Below, piece by piece: positions 32,781-43,109 of a DNA stretch of 64,000 nucleotides. Position 1 is the stretch's first letter; each line of letters opens with the position of its first letter. The stretch lies in the NCBI GenBank assembly GCA_903632075.3, contig CAHIKZ030004725.1, forward strand, positions 1,665,001 through 1,729,000. Reading direction: 5' to 3'. The DNA is from Acanthosepion pharaonis. Its lineage: Eukaryota > Mollusca > Cephalopoda > Sepiida > Sepiidae. The translations under genes and the position numbers were made by a program. The notes under the pieces are model-generated. The model searched no databases, was not told the DNA's origin, and was given only the letters and a program-made list of their open reading frames with translations.

Positions 32781-32820
32781 TTGTGACCCTGGGTTTCACG
32801 CTTTTGCGATCGTCAAATGT
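32781..32820 (-). ncRNA. Hammerhead-like motif, partly decayed
   Basis: Reverse strand: TTGACGA (consensus CUGANGA with the first C changed), stem II CGC-AAAA-GCG, then GAAA, stem III ACCC-A-GGGT and cleavage triplet GTC. Stem III and the catalytic GAAA are perfect; stem I pairing is weak. It lies 25 bp from a (TA)n tract. Confidence 0.5.
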
Positions 32821-33037
32821 ACAAGCTGTAATTCCCAATGCTAGCGAAAATAAAATAAAACAGGCTATCTAGACAAACGCGTGTAACCACTGAAATGTAA
32901 CTTTTAAGTAATAAGCGGTAATGGATAAAAATTAGAAATCCCTAAATTCATTATATATATCAGCAAAAATTAAACAAGTTTCAATCAACCGACAAGGTCT
33001 GTTACTTTATTTTAAATTGTATCTTATTTGAAAAAAT

Positions 33038-33039
33038 AG

Positions 33040-33093
<54 letters not shown>

Positions 33094-33197
33094 GAGTAAA
33101 ATTTTGTCACTGAATTGATTGATGTTACTTTAAGCATCAGGAATCCCGAGTTTCGTAGGCGGATATGTCCGTCGAATCTTTCGAGATATCAGCAATT

Positions 33198-33274
<77 letters not shown>
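33038..33274. repeat. (CA)n(TA)n and (TA)n(TG)n microsatellites
   Basis: (CA)n(TA)n 33041-33093 and (TA)n(TG)n 33202-33274, separated by about 110 bp that includes CGAGTTTCGTAGG. Confidence 0.9.
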
Positions 33275-33275
<1 letters not shown>

Positions 33276-33506
33276 TTGTTTGCAAAAAATTCAGATATGA
33301 AATAAGATTTATCCTTAAAGACAATATAATTGACTGATTGATTCATTTTCTACGACTTGTCAACCCTTCAAAGACAATATAAAGAAAGTCAAAAATAAAA
33401 CACTTCTTTACCAACCTCTTTTGTCCTCTGAGAGACTTTATCAAGGAAAATGTGAAGATTTTATTTTGAAACTTGAATTTATAAACTAACACACACACCC
33501 ACACAA

Positions 33507-33507
<1 letters not shown>

Positions 33508-33569
<62 letters not shown>

Positions 33570-33746
33570 TTAGACAGCAATCCTTCCTTTATGTATGTTT
33601 TATTAAAAACGACAGACAAGGTACTACGGTTAAGCTTTTATTTTCCTTTGTTGGGTTCTTACACACTCTTTGTCCAGAAAAGAAAGCTCTTGTTCGAAAC
33701 AAAAAAAAAATAAAGCTTAACCGTAGTAACTTGTCTGTCGTTTTTG

Positions 33747-33812
<66 letters not shown>
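33508..33812. mobile_element. Foldback element between (TA)n tracts
   Basis: (TA)n 33508-33565 and (TA)n(TG)n 33750-33812. Between them, 33605-33645 and 33706-33745 are inverted copies (AAAACGACAGACAAGGTACT..ACGGTTAAGCTTT). The same end sequence (GACAAGGTACTGCGATTAAA) follows a (TA)n at 43029. A ACAGACAAGGTGC variant forms both ends of the Penelope fragment at 26890-27530. Probably Penelope termini. Confidence 0.6.
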
Positions 33813-33879
33813 ATTTGTGTTTTTTATAAATACAACTTATACACATCGACACATACTAGTATTTATAAATTCTCTCTCT

Positions 33880-33972
33880 CTCACACACACACTCGCACAT
33901 ATATATTAATACATATATACATATATATGCATACATATATACATATAAATACATATATACACACGCGCACGA

Positions 33973-34049
<77 letters not shown>

Positions 34050-34279
34050 AAGTGGACTTTGAGGTCAAAACCCAGCGGCGACAATATGTTTCATGCATAA
34101 ATGCAATCTGATGGCCTGAAGATTGTGTTCAAACATGAAGGGACTGTCGCCTCTGGATGTTGATCACAATGGCCTGTTTTATATCTATCTTTAGATCCTG
34201 TCTTATCATATCAAACTTTGTATTTATGGTATTTATGCGTGAGTGTATCTGTGTGTGTGGATATATATAACTTGTATTG

Positions 34280-34358
<79 letters not shown>
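33880..34358. repeat. (CA)n, (CATA)n and (TA)n tracts around a hammerhead palindrome
   Basis: CATA/CA-rich 33880-33998, (TA)n 34000-34047, (CA)n 34279-34305 and (TA)n 34306-34358. Confidence 0.9.
34068..34155. ncRNA. Inverted pair of hammerhead-like motifs
   Basis: Plus strand: stem I GGC (34113-34115), core CTGAAGA (34116-34122), stem II TGTT-CA-AACA, GAAG (consensus GAAA, 34137-34140), triplet GTC (34146-34148), GCC closing stem I. Reverse strand: GGC, CATCAGA where CUGANGA is expected, stem II TGCAT-TT-ATGCA, GAAA, stem III ACA..TGT, triplet GTC, then GCC. Outer ends CCAGCGGCGACA and TGTCGCCTCTGG pair. A coreless copy of the same family (GAAACAGACTGTCGTC, reverse) is at 38662-38700. Confidence 0.5.
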
Positions 34359-34362
<4 letters not shown>

Positions 34363-34479
34363 ACCAATAAACACGTTGCGTTACTTTTTAAAACAGTTGA
34401 TACTACAAAATGATGAGGTGACAATATTAATTTATTTTTAATTATCTATTTTAATTTATATTTAGAAACGGTGAAAGAT

Positions 34480-34895
34480 GGTTGATTGTTCCATTGGGCT
34501 TCATAGTTAATATATTGAGTGAAAATTTGGAGTATTAGCTTAAAACAGGTGTAGTCTTTTTTCATAATAAGAATGTTTGTATTAATTATTTTTTTAATAA
34601 TAAGTAAAAAAAACTTTCTAGTTCGAAAATGAATGAAATGCATCAAAATCGCCTCAATGCAAATGTATCCCGATTTAAAGTACGAAAATAAATTATTTTA
34701 CAATATTAATAGATATATGTTTTAATTCTTTATATTAAAACAGACATTTCTTCCATAAAATGTAATTTGAATACAAAATTAATATTTAAGACTATAGATG
34801 GCAAAAGAAGGTTTATTGTTCCATTGGCTTTCAAAGTTAACACATTTGGTGAAAATTTGGAGTAATAGCTTAAAACAGGTGTATTTTTTATATTT
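34480..34895 (+). repeat. About 95-bp sequence duplicated in direct orientation
   Basis: TTGTTCCATTGG..GTGAAAATTTGGAGTA(T/A) then TAGCTTAAAACAGGTGTA occurs at 34478-34560 and 34810-34890. The intervening and following sequence (34900-35350) is AT-rich without recognised genes. Confidence 0.75.
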
Positions 34896-35359
34896 TCTTA
34901 TTATACAGACTTCTTACTTAGATATATTTCAAAATATGTGACGGCAGCAAATTAGCGTGCATCTATTTATTTATGTACCATCAAGTCATGTAACACAAAA
35001 AGGCTCTTCAGTTTTCAATTGTTGATGAAAACAGTTATAATATACTGTAGAGAATTGTATAAATATCCGTTGTGTTATGGATATTTAAATTTATTTAATA
35101 ATGTTGTTATAAATTATGATGAATGTTTATTATTTTGTTGGTAATAGTTGGTACATAATATGCAAGTGTTTGTTTATATAAGCAGATTACTATAAAATTT
35201 GTATAAAAAACAAATACTGCATTTCCTCTTCAAAAGGCTGTAAAAAGAGAAAAACGGTCCTAGCTAAAAAAAATTCCTTGTCTAATTTAATGAAATTTGG
35301 CACTGCACTTGGCTGTTGAAGTATTCTGTATCTGTTAAATGTGTGTGTTCTTGGGAACA

Positions 35360-35410
35360 CATACATACATACATACATGCATACATACATACATACATAA
35401 AAGATTGATG

Positions 35411-35461
<51 letters not shown>

Positions 35462-35636
35462 TTGAAAGAATAAAAAATATTTAAAAAATGATAAAAAAAA
35501 CAATATTAAAAAAATAAATCTTCAGACACACTGGGTTGTATATTAATATTCTTTTGTTTTTATTATTATTTCAGTTAGATTCCTCGACTAATATCAGCCA
35601 ACATGGCCATCATCAGGAGAAAAAAAATTCTGCTAG

Positions 35637-35685
<49 letters not shown>

Positions 35686-35844
35686 AAGAGGAATTCGAAA
35701 GTGCAAATGGAGTTTTTAAGGATATTTGTTTACAGTAACTTTACTGCTTACACAGTTTTAGAATTTTCCGAAGTTTAATTTAGATGAAGATCCGTGTGGC
35801 TAAATAATTATGTTTCTTACTTTCTTACTTTCTTTCTTACTTAC

Positions 35845-35889
<45 letters not shown>

Positions 35890-36073
35890 ATAAGTATATA
35901 TATTATCCTTCACCGGTAGCAGACTCGGAGTTTCCCTCACTATGCAATCTTCAGGTTCTGGGTAGAGACTAACCGTTACATAATTTAAATTTTAATAAAA
36001 ATATCTGGTTAACGCAATGCTGTGCATGAAACACTAAGTTGTGGTACTGGTGAGGAATAATATCAATATTTAT

Positions 36074-36119
<46 letters not shown>

Positions 36120-36120
36120 G
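35360..36120. repeat. (CATA)n, (TA)n and (CA)n tracts
   Basis: (CATA)n 35360-35398, (TA)n 35416-35459, (TA)n 35640-35681, (CA)n(TA)n 35846-35890 and (TA)n 36078-36117. The pieces between are short element remnants; 35460-35640 is homologous to 26710-26830. Confidence 0.9.
35581..35620 (-). ncRNA. Hammerhead-like motif
   Basis: Reverse strand: stem I CTC (35619-35617), intact core CTGATGA (35616-35610), stem II GCCA-TGT-TGGC, GAT-A in place of GAAA (one change), cleavage triplet GTC (35588-35586), then GAG pairing with CTC. It lies 20 bp from a (TA)n tract. Confidence 0.5.
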
Positions 36121-36194
36121 TCTCATATCGAGAATATTTCACATTGAACATGAAGAAAAATTAATTATTTTTAATAATATGTAGAAATCTCCAC

Positions 36195-36240
36195 TTTTAC
36201 CTGAAGACGGTCGCGAGACCAGAAAACACGTGTCGTAAAA
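36195..36240 (+). ncRNA. Hammerhead ribozyme motif, near-canonical
   Basis: Stem I TTTTAC (36195-36200) pairs with GTAAAA (36235-36240). Core CTGAAGA 36201-36207. Stem II GGTC-GCGA-GACC (36209-36220) with a C/A mismatch at its base. GAAA 36222-36225 plus one extra A. Stem III ACAC/GTGT (36226-36233). Cleavage triplet GTC (36232-36234). Six perfect stem I pairs and a GNRA-type loop make chance unlikely. Two deviations suggest reduced activity. Confidence 0.6.
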
Positions 36241-36321
36241 TTATGTAAAACAAAGCATAATATTTTTCTAAATAAATCCACATTACAACCAAAAATGTTA
36301 GCGGCACCTCTTCTCTCTTTT

Positions 36322-36332
<11 letters not shown>

Positions 36333-36368
<36 letters not shown>

Positions 36369-36459
36369 ATAATTATATTTATTAGACATATACTTAGTAG
36401 CACTGTTATATTACACCGAGCACTATTTTATTAACACTAGCACTCAATGTACGATGTCG

Positions 36460-36531
<72 letters not shown>

Positions 36532-36721
36532 CTTGTATTTATGAACACACATACACAAATACACACACACACACACATATGTATATATATATTCAAGAGA
36601 AAATATGGAAAAATAAAGTATAATATATAATTAAAAAATACACATTATAAACAGAAACGTTTGCAGTTTGTCTTTTTTAAAATATACACTTTTCTCTCGT
36701 TGGAACAACTGTAACCTCTCC

Positions 36722-36753
<32 letters not shown>

Positions 36754-36798
36754 CGTTTGTATACACGGACATATATCATATTCAAGTACACACACGCA

Positions 36799-36846
<48 letters not shown>

Positions 36847-37000
36847 ATTTTGTTCTATCAATCTGTTTTAATAGTCTGCCCTTATCTAGTGTGCATTTGC
36901 ATGTATAGAGAGAGAGAGAGAGAGAAAGAAAGAGCAAAGAGAGAAAGGAAGAAAAAGAGTGAGTGTGTATGTGCGAGAGAGAGATAGAGAGAGGGAGAAA
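36333..37000. repeat. (TA)n, (TG)n and (GA)n cluster
   Basis: (TA)n 36333-36365; (TA)n(TG)n(TA)n 36459-36530; (CA)n 36555-36577; (TA)n 36726-36753 and 36802-36843; (GA)n 36907-36925 and an impure GA region to 37000. Frames across it are artefacts. Confidence 0.9.
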
Positions 37001-37004
37001 TGTG

Positions 37005-37765
37005 TTAAGATAATCAAGAAGATTTTACTTGTATGTTTATGAGTCAAATCCTGTTTTCCACCTTTTTCTTATTCCTTATATTTTTTTCTCTCAGACTTGG
37101 TCATTCTTGCGGACAAACTGCAAAAGCCCACAATGAAAAATGACCTCCGTTCTGACATCATTACTTTTCCAAACATCAACCGGCAATGATGTTCCACACT
37201 ACGAAATGGATAAAAAAAAATACGATAAAAATAAAGCAAATATATTGTCATCTAATATAATTTTTCTTGCCTATATTTTCTATCTCGCCTACATAATTAG
37301 CATTATCATGGGCAAAAATGATTATCTTATCGACATTAATTTTTTTTTCTCACTGTTAATAAAATTGGCGCAGTTTGGGAGAAAATGAGAAGTAAAGCAA
37401 AAAAAAACAAAAAACAAAAAAAGAAACAAACAAAAAACCTCATAACGAACAAAAGACAAAAAGAAAAGAAATTGTCGCAAACTTCGTCCATTTACAACAG
37501 GTCTTCACTAGTGCGTTACTGTGAATAGCTTGTTGGACTAATTTGTCATTTCCGGATAAGAGATTTTCAACCGGAAGTCAAAGTTTAATAGGCGTTTCTG
37601 AGTATAAAAAATGTGCGTAGTGATTGTGATTGTTTGTGTAAATTGATTTTTCTGAGTAACTTAAAAAAATGTTTGCTCTTCACCGATGTCCATTATTTGT
37701 TGAAAAATTAACAATGACGAATCCGATGCATAATTGGAGACGAAAAACATGAGTTTTTTCTATCA
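37005..37765. other. No recognised gene
   Basis: AT-rich. CATTTCCGGATAAG and CAACCGGAAGTC near 37548-37580 are ETS-like sites 25 bp apart, of uncertain meaning. Confidence 0.3.
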
Positions 37766-37766
37766 A

Positions 37767-37769
<3 letters not shown>

Positions 37770-37846
<77 letters not shown>

Positions 37847-37926
37847 ACACAATGAGAACGAAAGTAATATATAAATTAATTCAAAAAGGGCTCGATACCG
37901 ATAGTAGAACTGAATAATAATAATAA

Positions 37927-38003
<77 letters not shown>

Positions 38004-38007
38004 ATAT

Positions 38008-38060
<53 letters not shown>

Positions 38061-38263
38061 CTGTGCTTAGAGGAAAAAATACAAATAATTACTTTTATAG
38101 AACAAATCAAACTACTACATAAGAAAAATGAAATAGCGGGTTGGTGCCGACATATAAACAAATGTTTACTTTTGCATTTAAGTATTCATTGAAAAAATAA
38201 CTCAAAACAATCTATCTATCCATCTACTATCTATCTATCAAAATAGATAGATAAATAGTGTTG

Positions 38264-38309
<46 letters not shown>

Positions 38310-38459
38310 ATAAACTAGGCTTAGGGGAAAATATAGATAGTTACTTTTAGAGAGCAAAACAACCTACTAAATAAGAAAAATGAAATAACTGGCAAGTGCA
38401 GACATATAAACAAATATTTACTTTGACATTAAGTATTTATTAAAAATTAACCCAAAACA

Positions 38460-38514
<55 letters not shown>

Positions 38515-38575
38515 TGTGTGTGTGTGCGTGCGCCTGTGTATGTGTGTGTGTGTATATATATGTGTGTGTGCATGA
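37770..38575. repeat. (ATCT)n, (TA)n and (TG)n around a duplicated 150-bp block
   Basis: (ATCT)n(TA)n 37770-37843, (TA)n 37931-38055, (ATCT)n 38260-38308 and (TG)n 38461-38575. The block from ACTGTGCTTAGAGG (38060) to CTCAAAACAA (38210) recurs from ACTAGGCTTAGGGG (38313) to CCAAAACAA (38460), about 80% alike. Confidence 0.85.
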
Positions 38576-38579
38576 TAAA

Positions 38580-39250
38580 AATATAATTTCAAGGTATGCT
38601 ATATTGATGCTTGATGTCAAGGATAGAGCGTATGTAAATATAAACTGGGCATTCTGGTCAACATTCAGCGACGACAGTCTGTTTCATGCTTAAACGTAAT
38701 AGTTTCAATATGAAACCGCAAGGTGGTGATTCCAATCTCCACTTTTATATTTATGTTATAATCTAACCTTCCATAATTATTACGCTAATATTTAAGATTC
38801 CACCAGCTCAGGTAAAGTTAAAAAAAAAAAAACAATTAAAAGAAAAATAAATAAAATGGGTTATATGTATATTTCCCTAATAATCGTAACTTAGGAAAAT
38901 TCCAGGCTATTTGAGAAAACGAATTGCCCTAAAAAAAAAAAAATTAAAAAAAAAGTTCTGTCTGTGATACAGGAAATGACATTGTTATATTATCTTTGAC
39001 AGTCTGAGATGAAAGAGAAAAGGAAAGAAAAGAAATGAAGAGAAAGTCAGGAAAAATGATAAAAAAATAACCATTTCGCACATACACACACGCATACAAA
39101 TATACGCTCCTACACACATACACGCACACACATATACGCACGCATACGCACACACACACACAGACCCACACAAATAGAAAAATCAACCTAAACCCAGTAA
39201 TAAGATAGTCGCAACTAAATTATTTATTATTTCATATATTTATTTTATAT
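38580..39250. other. No recognised gene; hammerhead-family relic at 38662-38700
   Basis: 38640-38700 contains the reverse-strand GAAACAGACTGTC segment of the 34068 family without its CUGANGA half. Then AT-rich sequence and an impure CA region (39080-39170). Confidence 0.4.
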
Positions 39251-39252
39251 TT

Positions 39253-39254
<2 letters not shown>

Positions 39255-39326
<72 letters not shown>
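39255..39326. repeat. (CA)n(TA)n microsatellite
   Basis: (CA)n 39257-39295 then (TA)n to 39326. Confidence 0.95.
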
Positions 39327-39332
<6 letters not shown>

Positions 39333-39393
39333 CATGAATGATGCCAAATAGGTCGCGTTTCGGTAAAGGTTTGACGCAATCAGATGTCTAGCT

Positions 39394-39430
39394 ACACTGA
39401 CAAACTGTGTTACAGCGAAACAGGTATATA
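39394..39430 (+). ncRNA. Degenerate hammerhead-like motif abutting (TA)n
   Basis: CTGACAA (39397-39403, one change from CUGANGA), stem II CTGT-GTT-ACAG, C then GAAA (39417-39420), minimal stem III AC-AG-GT and triplet GTA at 39424-39426, after which a (TA)n tract starts immediately. Confidence 0.35.
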
Positions 39431-39519
39431 TATATATATAATAAAATTATTGGTAATCCGTATGGAATTTCCAAGAGGATATAGAATCGTTGAGTAAAAG
39501 ACAGAGTAAAAATTATTAT

Positions 39520-39703
39520 ATAATGACAAACACTTTAAAAACCATAGGTGATATTTTATTTCATTGAAGCCGATACAACACGGCTTCAAATCTTCAGAGC
39601 TGTAAACCAAATGAAATGAAATGGTTTATAGATCTGAAGATTTGGTCTTATTTTATATACTTCAATGAATAAAACATCACCTATGGTTTTTTGATTGTTT
39701 GTC

Positions 39704-39708
<5 letters not shown>
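39520..39708. mobile_element. 190-bp foldback element at a (TA)n tract
   Basis: 39520-39569 (ATAATGACAAACACTTTAAA..ACCATAGGTGAT..TTCATTGAAG) is the inverse of 39658-39708. The inner parts AAATCTTCAGA..TAAACC and GGTTTA..TCTGAAGATTT also pair, so nearly the whole element is one hairpin. A (TA)n tract starts right at its 3' end (39706). Confidence 0.75.

Positions 39709-39768
<60 letters not shown>
39706..39768. repeat. (TA)n microsatellite
   Basis: About 31 units. The following 39770-39945 is homologous to 42150-42300 (CGAGTGGA..GA..GATTACAAAAA, ATCA.CTAAGTG.CAAATTT and TTAATCATATATA), a dispersed repeat ending in TA units. Confidence 0.9.
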
Positions 39769-39772
<4 letters not shown>

Positions 39773-39949
39773 GTATAGGATTAATTTAGCATGAAGATAA
39801 CAAAAAATGAGAAAAATGTCAGTCAATTGTTGAAGTCTCATGACGAGTGGATTGAACAATTACAAAAAATGTTCGTCTAGAAAACTCGAAGTACTGAACA
39901 AAGCATTTATCAACTAAGTGACAAATTTTATTTGCATTAATCATATATA

Positions 39950-40316
39950 CAGGGTAACCATAAAGTTCGTGTGCACTTAAAAAAATTTATAACTTTATTT
40001 GTATTTGCGATAGAAATAATTTGTAAAAAGGATTAGAAAGAAGTAAATCTATATTTTTTAAGGTTTTATTGAAATTTTATTTAAGTTTCCACATGTCCTC
40101 CATCATTAGCAATACAAAGAGTAATACGATTTTGCAGTTCACGGAAAATATTTACCAACTGATTTACAGTAATGCCTGAAATCACATTAGTTATTTTAGC
40201 TATACTTAAAACTACGTACATTAAACTTTATAACATTTTTTACAGATTATTTCTATCGCAAATACAAATAAAGTTATAAAGTTTTTAAAGTGCACACGAA
40301 CTTTATGGACACCCTG
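39950..40316. mobile_element. Short non-autonomous Tc1/mariner-type element
   Basis: Left end CAGGGTAACCATAAAGTTCG and right end (reverse) CAGGGTGTCCATAAAGTTCG. Inverted repeats of about 75 bp include CTTTATTTGTATTTGCGATA on both sides. TA at 39948-39949 and 40317-40318. Inside, the reverse strand still reads ITVNQLVNIFRELQNRITLC then IANDGGHVET and a stop, the very end of a transposase. So it is an internally deleted derivative of 367 bp. It inserted into the TA-rich tail of another repeat. Confidence 0.85.
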
Positions 40317-40318
40317 TA

Positions 40319-40323
40319 AATAT

Positions 40324-40376
<53 letters not shown>

Positions 40377-40528
40377 CGGACAGAGAGTGCTGGTGGTAAG
40401 AAAAACAGTGCTCGAAGTAAAGCAACTGGGCTAAAATTTATAGAATAAATATACATTTGTTCCTCACCAAATGGTGAAAAAAATGTATATTTACTCATAA
40501 TCTCTCTCTCTCTATCTATCTTTCTATT

Positions 40529-40591
<63 letters not shown>

Positions 40592-40615
40592 ATGTGTGTA
40601 TGTGTGTGTGTGTGT
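40319..40615. repeat. (TA)n and (CT)n/(TA)n/(TG)n microsatellites
   Basis: (TA)n 40320-40375 with an AATA break; (CT)n 40500-40552, (TA)n 40553-40584 and (TG)n to 40615. Short CA/TG tracts also at 40675-40750. 40760-41145 has nothing recognised. Confidence 0.9.
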
Positions 40616-41146
40616 ATCGATAGATTTTAGGCAGATGTGGAAATATCCATTTTTTCTCTCTATAAGTACGAACATACAAACACACATACACATGCATATA
40701 ATTGAACACACACGCACACGCATACATATGTGCGTGTGTGTGTGTGTGCAAAATCCGGAAAAGGCTGAGTTGGGCTGTAGAAAGAAAATAAGGAAAGCCT
40801 CGTGAGAGAGACAAAGACATTAAATAATGATGTTGGAGCTCTTTTGAAATAAAAACAAATAAGTGCTTTGCTAGCAGGATGGACGGAAATGATTTGGCTT
40901 GACTCGGAAATGATGAATAAGGAGAACTGACAATAAGACCATTTGTATTTTGGAGGACATGAACGAAAACAATTTATAATGATAATAACAGCGAGTGAAA
41001 AAAAAAAAAGAAGGAAATCAATGTTTTTCTTTAGTTTCATTTTAAATTTTGTTTCATCGACTTTGTGCTTGTTCGGAGTTTTCTTTTCTCACATCCGCAC
41101 ACAGAAAATTTTCAAAATGGGTGACGTGATTTTATTGCTACATAGG

Positions 41147-41149
41147 TGC

Positions 41150-41197
<48 letters not shown>

Positions 41198-41266
41198 GTC
41201 ACTCAGTTCATGCCTATCTATCTACTGCAGTCTGTTCATATCTATCTATCTATGTCACTCAGTTCA

Positions 41267-41305
<39 letters not shown>

Positions 41306-41342
41306 GTCACTCAGTTCATGTCTGTCTATCGCAGTCTGTTCA

Positions 41343-41405
<63 letters not shown>

Positions 41406-41445
41406 GTCACTCAGTTCATGTCTATCTATATATCGCAGTCTGTTC

Positions 41446-41502
<57 letters not shown>

Positions 41503-41515
41503 GTCACTCAGTTCA

Positions 41516-41553
<38 letters not shown>

Positions 41554-41602
41554 CTATCTATCTATGTCACTCAGTTCATGTCTGTCTATCGCAGTCTGTT
41601 CA

Positions 41603-41649
<47 letters not shown>

Positions 41650-41697
41650 GTCACTCAGTTCATGCCTATCTATCTATCTATCTATCGCAATCTATTC

Positions 41698-41742
<45 letters not shown>

Positions 41743-41883
41743 GTCAGTCAGTTCATGCCTATCTATCTATCTATCGCAGTCTGTTCATTATCTATCTATC
41801 TATCTATCTGTCTCAGTCTGCTGATTTAGCACAGGTATTTCTTTCTTTGGTTCTCACAGCCGAAAGAGAAACAAACTGAGAGT

Positions 41884-41958
<75 letters not shown>

Positions 41959-42291
41959 AGAAGACAGAAAGGAAAGGAATAGTGAGAGAGTAGAGGAAGA
42001 CCAGAATATTATAACAAGAAATAATCACTACATTTTACACATTTGCAGATACAAATACATGCAGGTGTACACACGCGTACATGCTGGTTTATACACACAC
42101 TCGAACAACAACAAAAAGTGCATAATATTTTTTTTAACTTAATATAAAAATAACGAAAGAGAAAATCGGCAGACAGTAAGACCTGACACCTCCGGACGAG
42201 TGGAATGATTGATTACAAAAAGATTCGTTTCCGAAACTCTGGAGTCGGGGTGCTGAATAATCAGCTAAGTGCCAAATTTATAGTTGAATTA

Positions 42292-42345
<54 letters not shown>

Positions 42346-42654
42346 AGTATATGATTGGTGTATAACGGAATAAATTCCAGTATTAAAAATACTATTCTTA
42401 AAAGAGTGCTCAATACAAAGTAGAGCAAATATAATTTATTCGAAAATTATAGCATAAATATATTATAAAATCACTACAAAAATAGCTATGGCTATTTTTG
42501 TAGTGATTTTGTGTACACCTGCATGTACGCGTGTGTACACCTACATGTACGCGTGTGTACACCTACATGTAGGTGTATCTGCACATGTGTAGATTGTCGT
42601 GATTATTTCTTGTTATCATAATATTCTTGTCTTCCTCTACTCTCTCACTATTCC

Positions 42655-42700
<46 letters not shown>

Positions 42701-42797
42701 CTTTCTCTTTCGGCTCTGAGAGCCAAAGAAAGAAATACCTGTACTAAATTACCAGACTGAGCTAGGTAGCTAGATAGATAGATAATGAACAGACTGC

Positions 42798-42831
<34 letters not shown>

Positions 42832-42900
42832 GAACAGACTGAAATAGATAGATAAATAGAAACAGATTATGATAGATAGATAGATAGATAGATTTGAATT
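41147..42900. repeat. Large inverted repeat of (ATCT)n/(GATA)n higher-order array
   Basis: Left arm: (ATCT)n blocks at 41150-41812 separated by GTCACTCAGTTCATG (8 times) and CGCAGTCTGTTCAT (about 7 times), then GCACAGGTATTTCTTTCTTTGG, (GATA)n(GA)n 41884-41953, and AAGAAATAATCACTAC..GCAGATACA. Right arm (42550-42895) shows the same blocks reversed: ATCTGCACATGTGTAG, CGTGATTATTTCTTGTTAT, (CT)n 42661-42694, CCAAAGAAAGAAATACCTGT, GATAATGAACAGACTGCGAT. Frames of up to 293 codons made of LSIY strings are artefacts. Confidence 0.9.
42469..42512. repeat. Near-perfect 44-bp palindrome near the inverted-repeat centre
   Basis: AAAATCACTACAAAAATAGC, a TAT loop, then its exact inverse. The right half plus flanking GATTTTATTAC recurs at 42945-42970. 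It is followed by three copies of GTACACCTACATGTACGCGT-type units (42513-42565). Confidence 0.9.
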
Positions 42901-42975
42901 CAACAAAATCACTTGATAAGACACCAGAAGTGTTGAAGCAAAATGGCTATTTTTGTAGTGATTTTATTACATATT

Positions 42976-42977
<2 letters not shown>

Positions 42978-43032
<55 letters not shown>

Positions 43033-43105
43033 GACGAATGACAAGGTACTGCGATTAAACATTTTATTCAATTTTTGTTGCATTGTATGCTCTTTGTATG
43101 TATGC
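42978..43105. mobile_element. (TA)n followed by a Penelope-like terminus
   Basis: (TA)n 42978-43028. Directly after it ACGAATGACAAGGTACTGCG, ATTAAACATTTTATTC and TGTATGCTCTTTGTA parallel 33608-33675. Confidence 0.5.
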
Positions 43106-43109
43106 ATGT

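Noticed and set aside
33420..33465. Hammerhead on the reverse strand
   Set aside because: Stem II is fair, but CUGANGA reads TTGATAA and GAAA reads AAAA; kept only as a possible Penelope relic.
35930..35975. Hammerhead on the reverse strand
   Set aside because: CTGAAGA, GAAA, an ACTC/GAGT stem III and GTC are in order, but stem II and stem I do not pair convincingly.
41146..41879. Long forward frames (293 and 227 codons) of LSIYLSIY
   Set aside because: Pure translation of (ATCT)n with spacers; all three frames are open, and no gene signal is present.
42908..42955. Hammerhead on the plus strand
   Set aside because: GACAC/GTGT stem is present, but the core reads TTGATAA and GAAG with no clear cleavage triplet.
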